From Streptomyces griseocarneus (GTDB lineage: Bacteria > Actinomycetota > Actinomycetes > Streptomycetales > Streptomycetaceae), in NCBI RefSeq assembly GCF_014655595.1, contig NZ_BNBL01000002.1:186001-250000 (forward strand): a stretch of 64,000 nucleotides of DNA, read 5' to 3'. Made by a program: the position numbers and the translations under genes. Shown piece by piece: positions 58,703 to 64,000 of the stretch. Numbering within the stretch: position 1 is the first letter of the stretch; every line of letters begins with the position of its first letter. The notes below the pieces were generated by a model, which was not told the DNA's origin, did not search any database, and saw only the letters and a program-made list of their open reading frames with translations.

Positions 58703-59967
58703 CGCCCCGCAGGATCGCCGTCGTCGGGGCGGGCATGGCCGCCGCCCGCTTCGCCCACCAGGCGCTGGCCCTCGCCGGGCCCGGCGAGCTGGACATCACG
58801 CTCTACGGCCGCGAGCCGCACGCCCCGTACAACCGCGCCCTGCTCACCGGCGTGCTCGCCGGCCGCTACGGCGCCACCGCACTGGGCCTGCCCACGGGCG
58901 GCGCCGCCGTGCGCGCGGGCGCCGAGGTGACGGACATCGACCCGGCCGCCCGCACGCTGCGGACGGCCACGGGCGAGGCGGCCCGCTACGACGCGCTCGT
59001 CCTGGCCACCGGCGCCGGGCCGCTGCCGGCGCCCGTCCCGCCGCCGCCCGCCGCGGACCGGCCGGATGCGGACGGACACCGGGCGCCGGAGCGGCACGCG
59101 CCGCGTCGCGGCGTCCACGTGCTGCGCTCCCTCGCCGACGCCGCGCGCCTGACCGAGGACGTACCGCTCGCCCGCCGGGCCACTGTCGTCGGCGGCGGGG
59201 CCCTGGGCGTCGATGCGGCACGCGTCCTGGCCGGGCGGGGACTGCGCGTGCACCTGGTGCACCGGGCACCGCACCTGATGGACCGCCACCTCGACGCCGG
59301 AGCGGCCGCCGTCGTGCGCCGCGGCCTGGAGGCGGTGGGCGTGACCGTGCTGACCGGCCGCGAGGTCACCGCCCTGCTCGGCGGCGCCCGCGTCACCGGC
59401 CTGGCGTTCGCCGACGGCGGCCGGCACGCCACCGACCTGGTCGTCCTGGCCTGCGGCGTCCGCCCCCGCACCCGCCTCGCCCGCGCCGCGGGGCTGACCG
59501 TGCGGGACGGCGTCGTCGTCGACGACACCCTGGCCACCTCGGCGCCCGGCGTCTACGCCATCGGCGACTGCGCCGAGCACCGCGGCGTGGTCCACGGCCG
59601 GGCCGAGGCCGCCTGGGCCCAGGCCGACGTCCTGGCCGCCCGTCTGTCCGGCGCCCGCCCCGGCGCCCGGTACGCCGGCTCGCCGCGGTTCCTGCGGCTG
59701 AGCGCGGGCGGCCTCCAGGTCGCCGCGATCGGCGATTCCACCGGCGATTCCACCGGCGGCGACGGCAGCCCCACCGACACCGTCCACCTCGCCGACGCCA
59801 CCCGCGGCTCGTACAAGAAGCTCCTCCTGCGCGGCGACCGGCTCGTCGGCGCGCTCCTGGTCGGCGACCTCACCGGGGTCGCGGACCTCACCGCCGTCCA
59901 CGAACGGAGCGAACCCGTGCCCCGCGACCCCCTGCACCTGCTCACCACGGAAGGAGCCCTTCAGTGA
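58699..59967 (+). CDS. FAD-dependent oxidoreductase, probable nitrate-reductase electron donor
   Basis: A 422-aa flavoprotein of the rubredoxin/nitrite-reductase FAD domain type. FAD loop VVGAGMAAARFAHQAL, NAD(P) loop TVVGGGALGVDAARVL and GVYAIGDCAEH are visible. It sits between nasA and nirB with 4-bp overlaps on both sides, so it is the probable NAD(P)H electron donor to NasA (NasB/NasC role). A duplicated GDSTG near residue 350 lies in a surface loop. Confidence 0.9.
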   Translation: MTPRRIAVVGAGMAAARFAHQALALAGPGELDITLYGREPHAPYNRALLTGVLAGRYGATALGLPTGGAAVRAGAEVTDIDPAARTLRTATGEAARYDALVLATGAGPLPAPVPPPPAADRPDADGHRAPERHAPRRGVHVLRSLADAARLTEDVPLARRATVVGGGALGVDAARVLAGRGLRVHLVHRAPHLMDRHLDAGAAAVVRRGLEAVGVTVLTGREVTALLGGARVTGLAFADGGRHATDLVVLACGVRPRTRLARAAGLTVRDGVVVDDTLATSAPGVYAIGDCAEHRGVVHGRAEAAWAQADVLAARLSGARPGARYAGSPRFLRLSAGGLQVAAIGDSTGDSTGGDGSPTDTVHLADATRGSYKKLLLRGDRLVGALLVGDLTGVADLTAVHERSEPVPRDPLHLLTTEGALQ

Positions 59968-62507
59968 CGGACACCCGACGGCGGCTGGTGCTGGCCGGCC
60001 ACGGCATGGCCGGCCAGCGCCTGCTCGAGGCGGTCACCGACCGCGCCCCCGGCGCGTGGCGGATCACCGTCCTCGCCGAGGAACCCCGCCCCGCCTACGA
60101 CCGGGTCCACCTCACCTCCTGGTTCTCCGGCACCACCGCCGAGGACCTCTCGCTGTGGCCCGCGGGCTTCGCCGCCGAACACGACATCGACCTGCGCCTG
60201 GACGACCCCGTCACCGCCGTCGACCGCGCCGCGCGGACCGTCACCACCCGCTCGGGGCACACCGTCGCGTACGACGCGCTCGTCCTGGCCACCGGATCCC
60301 GGCCCTTCGTGCCGCCCGTGCCCGGCCACGACACCCCCGGCTGCTTCGTCTACCGCACGATCGAGGACCTCGAGGCCATCCGGGACCGCGCCGCGCACAC
60401 CGGCGTCGGGACCGTCGTCGGCGGCGGCCTGCTCGGCCTGGAGGCGGCGGGCGCCCTGCGGGAGATGGGACTGCACACCCACGTCGTCGAATTCGCCCCC
60501 CGCCTGATGGCGGTCCAGGTCGACGAGGGCGGGGGCGCCGCGCTGCGCCGCAGGATCGAGGAGCTGGGCGTCGTCGTGCACACCGGTGTCGGCGGACAGG
60601 CCGTCGGCGCCGGAGCCGACGGCACCGTCGACTCCCTGACGCTCTCCGACGGCCGGACGCTCGCCACCGGCATGGTGGTCTTCTCCGCCGGAGTGCGCCC
60701 CCGCGACGAACTCGCCCGCTCCTGCGGGCTGCCCGTGGGGGAGCGCGGCGGCATCGTCGTCGACACCCGCTGCCGCACCGCCGACCCGCACATCTGGGCC
60801 GTCGGGGAGTGCGCGCAGGCCGCCGACGGCCGCGTCCACGGGCTCGTCGCCCCCGCCTACGCCATGGCCGAGGCGGCCGCGGAGGACATCACCGGCGGCG
60901 ACGGCGCCTTCACCGGATACGAGGCCGCCACCAAACTCAAGCTCCTCGGCGTCGACGTCGCCAGCTTCGGCGACGCCCACGGCACCGGCGACGGCGCACT
61001 GGAGGTGCTCTACTCCAACACCCGCGCGGGCGTGTACAAGAAGCTGGTCGTCGCCCCCGACGGCCGGCTGCTCGGCGGGGTCCTCGTCGGCGACGCGGCC
61101 GCCTACGACCTGCTGCGCCCCCTTGCCGCGGCCGGCACCCCGCCCGCCACGCCCCCCGAGCAGCTCGTGCTGCCCACCCCGGAGGGCGGCGCCGCGGGCC
61201 CCGTGACCCTGCCCGACGAGGCGGTCGTCTGCTCCTGCCACAACGTCACCAAGGGCGCCGTCCGCGCCGCCGTGAGCGAGGGCGGCTGCGCGGACGTGGC
61301 CGCGGTGAAACGATGCACCAGGGCCGGCACCGGATGCGGCTCCTGCGTCAGGATGCTCACCACCCTCGTCGACGACGAACTCGCCGCCGGCGGCGCCCCG
61401 GTGACCAAGGGGCTGTGCGAGCACTTCGCCCACACCAGGGCCGAGCTCTTCGAGATCGTACGGGTCAAGAACGTCACCACCTTCTCCCGCCTGATCGACG
61501 AACACGGCAGCGGCGGCGAGGGCTGCGACGTCTGCAAGCCGGTCGTCGGCTCCATCCTCGCCACCCTCAACCCCCGGCTCGGCAACTCCGTGCACATCCT
61601 GGACGGCGAACAGGCCGCCCTGCAGGACACCAACGACCACTTCCTCGCCAACCTCCAGCGCAACGGCTCCTACTCCGTCGTCCCGCGCGTCCCGGGCGGC
61701 GAGATCACCCCCGAGGGCCTCATCACCATCGGCGAGATCGCCCGCGACTTCGGCCTCTACACCAAGATCACCGGCGGTCAGCGCATCGACCTGTTCGGCG
61801 CGACCGTCGACCAGCTGCCCCTGATCTGGCGCCGCCTCGTCGACGCCGGCTTCGAGTCCGGCCACGCCTACGGCAAGGCCCTGCGCACGGTGAAGTCCTG
61901 CGTAGGGCAGACCTGGTGCCGCTACGGCGTCCAGGACTCCGTCGCGCTCGCCATCGAACTCGAACTGCGCTACCGGGGCCTGCGCTCCCCGCACAAGGTC
62001 AAGGCCGCCGTCAGCGGCTGCGCCCGCGAATGCGCCGAGGCGCGGAGCAAGGACTTCGGCGTCATCGCCACCTCCGCCGGATGGAACCTCTACGTCGGCG
62101 GCAACGGCGGCATGACCCCCCGCCACGCCGACCTCCTCCTCACCGACGCCGACCACGCCACCCTCCTCCGCACCATCGACCGCTTCCTGATGTTCTACGT
62201 GCGCACCGCCGACCGCCTGGAGCGCACCGCCCCCTGGATCGAGCGCATGGAGGGCGGCCTGGAGCACCTGCGGGCCGTCGTCGTCGACGACGCCCTCGGC
62301 ATCTGCGACGAGCTCGACGCGCTGATGGCCCGGCACACCGAGACCTACGAGGACGAATGGCGGGCCACCCTGGAGGACCCCGAACGGCTGCGCCGCTTCG
62401 TCTCCTTCGCCAACGCGCCCGGCACCCCCGACCCCACGGTGCGCTTCCTGCCCGAGCGCGGCCAGATCCGCCCGGCCCGCGAGCACGAGGCGGTGGCGGC
62501 CCGATGA
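59964..62507 (+). CDS. nirB: assimilatory nitrite reductase large subunit
   Basis: An 847-aa sirohaem enzyme reducing nitrite to ammonium with NAD(P)H. An FAD/NAD domain (~1-380, GGGLLGLEAAGAL) is followed by a BFD-like [2Fe-2S] Cys set (CSCHNVTKGAV, CTRAGTGCGSC), and the sirohaem/[4Fe-4S] domain with Cys in SCVGQTWCRYGVQDS and SGCARECAEARSKDFGV. Length matches NirB. GTG 59964 overlaps the previous stop by 4 bp. Confidence 0.95.
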   Translation: MTDTRRRLVLAGHGMAGQRLLEAVTDRAPGAWRITVLAEEPRPAYDRVHLTSWFSGTTAEDLSLWPAGFAAEHDIDLRLDDPVTAVDRAARTVTTRSGHTVAYDALVLATGSRPFVPPVPGHDTPGCFVYRTIEDLEAIRDRAAHTGVGTVVGGGLLGLEAAGALREMGLHTHVVEFAPRLMAVQVDEGGGAALRRRIEELGVVVHTGVGGQAVGAGADGTVDSLTLSDGRTLATGMVVFSAGVRPRDELARSCGLPVGERGGIVVDTRCRTADPHIWAVGECAQAADGRVHGLVAPAYAMAEAAAEDITGGDGAFTGYEAATKLKLLGVDVASFGDAHGTGDGALEVLYSNTRAGVYKKLVVAPDGRLLGGVLVGDAAAYDLLRPLAAAGTPPATPPEQLVLPTPEGGAAGPVTLPDEAVVCSCHNVTKGAVRAAVSEGGCADVAAVKRCTRAGTGCGSCVRMLTTLVDDELAAGGAPVTKGLCEHFAHTRAELFEIVRVKNVTTFSRLIDEHGSGGEGCDVCKPVVGSILATLNPRLGNSVHILDGEQAALQDTNDHFLANLQRNGSYSVVPRVPGGEITPEGLITIGEIARDFGLYTKITGGQRIDLFGATVDQLPLIWRRLVDAGFESGHAYGKALRTVKSCVGQTWCRYGVQDSVALAIELELRYRGLRSPHKVKAAVSGCARECAEARSKDFGVIATSAGWNLYVGGNGGMTPRHADLLLTDADHATLLRTIDRFLMFYVRTADRLERTAPWIERMEGGLEHLRAVVVDDALGICDELDALMARHTETYEDEWRATLEDPERLRRFVSFANAPGTPDPTVRFLPERGQIRPAREHEAVAAR

Positions 62508-62932
62508 CCGGACCCCTGGTCGAGATCGCGCCGGGCACGGGCGGCGACTGGAGGGCCGTGTGCGCCTACCACGACCTGCTGCCCGGACGCGGCGCGGCCG
62601 TGCTCGTCGACGGCCACCAGATCGCGCTGTTCCGCGACCGCGGGGGAGCGGTGTACGCGGTCGGCAACCGCGACCCGTTCAGCGGGGCCCATGTGATCTC
62701 CCGGGGCATCCTCGGCAGCCGGGGCACCGCACCGGTGGTCGTCTCGCCGATGTACAAGCAGGCCTTCGACCTCAGGACGGGAGCCTGCCTGGACGAGCCG
62801 GCCGCGCCCGGAGGGGAGCCGGCCGCGCTGCCCGTGTGGCGCGTCCGCCTCACACCGGCCGCGAGCGCGTGTGCGGGAGATGTAGCACCGCCGAACGGCG
62901 GCGCACACCGTCCGGAAACCGCCCGTTCCTAG
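62504..62932 (+). CDS. nirD: nitrite reductase small subunit
   Basis: A 142-aa Rieske-like small subunit (NirD). Landmarks are LVDGHQIALFRDRGGAVYAVGNRDPFSGAHVISRG and PVVVSPMYKQAFDLRTG; the Fe-S Cys/His ligands of true Rieske proteins are missing, as is usual for NirD. It overlaps nirB by 4 bp and partners it. The C-terminal ~25 residues are an unstructured extension. Confidence 0.93.
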   Translation: MTGPLVEIAPGTGGDWRAVCAYHDLLPGRGAAVLVDGHQIALFRDRGGAVYAVGNRDPFSGAHVISRGILGSRGTAPVVVSPMYKQAFDLRTGACLDEPAAPGGEPAALPVWRVRLTPAASACAGDVAPPNGGAHRPETARS

Positions 62933-62941
62933 CCTCGGAGA

Positions 62942-64000
62942 GTGACCACGAACCCCGCTCTCCCCGCCCTCGGGACCCCGCCGCCGGCCACGGCGGCGCG
63001 GCCCCGCCACCTCGGCGACTGGCGCCCTGAGGACCCCGCCTTCTGGCAGGCCACCGGCGCCCGTACCGCCCGCCGCAACCTCGTGTACTCCGTGCTGTGC
63101 GAGCACATCGGCTTCTCCGTGTGGAGCCTCTGGTCCGTCCTGGTGCTCTTCCTCGGGCCGGAGTACGGCATCGACGCGGCCGGCAAGTTCACGCTCACCG
63201 CGGTGCCGACCCTGGTCGGCGCCGCGCTGCGGCTGCCCTACACCGTCGCGGTGACGGTCTTCGGCGGCCGCACCTGGACCGTCGTCAGCGCGCTCGCCCT
63301 GCTGATCCCCACCGGCCTGACCGCCTACGTCCTCGAGCCCGGGGTGTCCTACTCCACGCTGCTCGCCGTGGCGGCCGTCGCGGGAGTGGGCGGCGGGAAC
63401 TTCGCCTCCTCGATGGCCAACATCAACGCCTTCTACCCCCAGCGCCTCAAGGGCCGCGCCCTGGGGGTCAACGCGGGCGGCGGCAACCTCGGCGTGCCGG
63501 CCGTGCAACTCCTCGGCCTGCTGGTCCTGGCCACCGCCGGCGCCGCCCACCCCCGGCTCGTACCGCTGGTCTACATCCCCCTGATCGTGCTGGCGGCGCT
63601 CGGTGCGGCCCTGCGCATGGACGACCTGCCCCGCGTCCGCTCCGGCGGCCGGCCGCTGCGCGAGGTGAGCCGCGACCCGCACGCCTGGACGATGTCCCTG
63701 CTCTACATCGGCACGTTCGGCTCGTTCATCGGCTTCGGATTCGCCTTCGGGCAGGTGCTGCTCGTGCAGTTCCCCGGGGACTTCCCGACGCCGGTGCGGG
63801 CGGCCGCCCTGACGTTCCTCGGGCCGCTGCTGGGCTCGCTCGTGCGGCCCGTGGGCGGGACGCTGGCCGACCGCTGGGGCGGCGCCCGCGTCACGTTCTG
63901 GACCTTCATCGCCATGGCGGCGGGCGCGGCCCTGGTGCTGCTGGCATCGCACCTGGACTCGCTGCCGCTGTTCCTGACGGGATTCGTGCTGCTGTTCCTC
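62942..64000 (+). CDS. narK: nitrate/nitrite MFS transporter NarK (partial, runs off the window)
   Basis: At least 353 codons of an MFS transporter begin at GTG 62942, 9 bp after nirD; the 3' end lies outside. About nine to ten helices are visible. The nitrate signature occurs as FASSMANINAFYPQRLKGRALGVNAGGGNLGV, with a second conserved GTFGSFIGFGFAFGQ. It imports nitrate and may exchange nitrite. Read from the sequence itself. Confidence 0.92.
   Translation, partial: MTTNPALPALGTPPPATAARPRHLGDWRPEDPAFWQATGARTARRNLVYSVLCEHIGFSVWSLWSVLVLFLGPEYGIDAAGKFTLTAVPTLVGAALRLPYTVAVTVFGGRTWTVVSALALLIPTGLTAYVLEPGVSYSTLLAVAAVAGVGGGNFASSMANINAFYPQRLKGRALGVNAGGGNLGVPAVQLLGLLVLATAGAAHPRLVPLVYIPLIVLAALGAALRMDDLPRVRSGGRPLREVSRDPHAWTMSLLYIGTFGSFIGFGFAFGQVLLVQFPGDFPTPVRAAALTFLGPLLGSLVRPVGGTLADRWGGARVTFWTFIAMAAGAALVLLASHLDSLPLFLTGFVLLFL

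Noticed and set aside
59960..62486. 841-residue minus-strand frame opposite nirB
   Set aside because: Antisense shadow with Gly/Val/Asp-rich composition; nirB motifs are on the plus strand.
1..64000. CRISPR arrays, tRNA/rRNA genes and insertion sequences
   Set aside because: No spaced direct repeats, cloverleaf-like segments, transposase motifs or terminal inverted repeats were noticed on reading.

Overview
The window is high-GC DNA (about 73% by eye) from an actinomycete, almost certainly a Streptomyces. The support is GTG starts, dense 4-bp stop/start overlaps, a class III lanthipeptide locus, a c-di-AMP riboswitch in front of a cell-wall hydrolase, and an NnaR-type nitrate regulator. I saw no tRNA, rRNA, CRISPR array, insertion sequence or prophage gene.

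Layout. (1) 1-4536 is a B12 and cobalt region: metE behind the 3' end of a cobalamin riboswitch, a histidine-phosphatase-like protein without catalytic histidines, and a complete cobalamin riboswitch leading cbtB-cbtA (cobalt uptake). (2) 4549-8585 holds a truncated glycosyltransferase, a 2OG-Fe dioxygenase, an SRPBCC protein, a quinone-oxidoreductase-like enzyme, and an NlpC/P60 hydrolase behind a c-di-AMP riboswitch. (3) 8800-18347 is a compact eight-gene minus-strand operon: secreted Agd3-like polysaccharide deacetylase, PelF-type glycosyltransferase, polytopic membrane protein, LegB-like dehydratase, nucleotidyltransferase, epimerase, spherulin-4 (GH135) and endo-alpha-1,4-polygalactosaminidase (GH114). 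Its gene content mixes the fungal galactosaminogalactan cluster with the bacterial Pel locus, so it probably makes and trims an amino-sugar exopolysaccharide. (4) 19051-26644 holds housekeeping and accessory genes: a binding protein with no export signal, an esterase, a YchJ protein, a MarR regulator, an FUSC protein and secreted proteins. (5) 26796-37091 is a lanthipeptide-like RiPP locus: a 32-residue precursor, two LanKC synthetases (one with a dead kinase site), a radical SAM protein, a divergent two-component system and, possibly, a 2OG oxygenase. (6) 37183-54516 holds assorted redox enzymes, regulators and small hypothetical proteins, including an XRE regulator facing a methionine aminopeptidase across a tandem operator-like repeat. 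(7) 54502-64000 is a nitrate assimilation locus: nnaR and a sirohydrochlorin chelatase diverge from nasA, an FAD reductase, nirB, nirD and narK, which runs off the window.

The two most interesting systems are the RiPP locus, whose partner LanKC is catalytically degenerate and whose precursor has Cys before its Ser/Thr residues, and the galactosamine-type exopolysaccharide operon. In the nitrate locus, NarK imports, NasA with its FAD partner and NirBD reduce, the chelatase should supply sirohaem for NirB, and NnaR is the likely activator.
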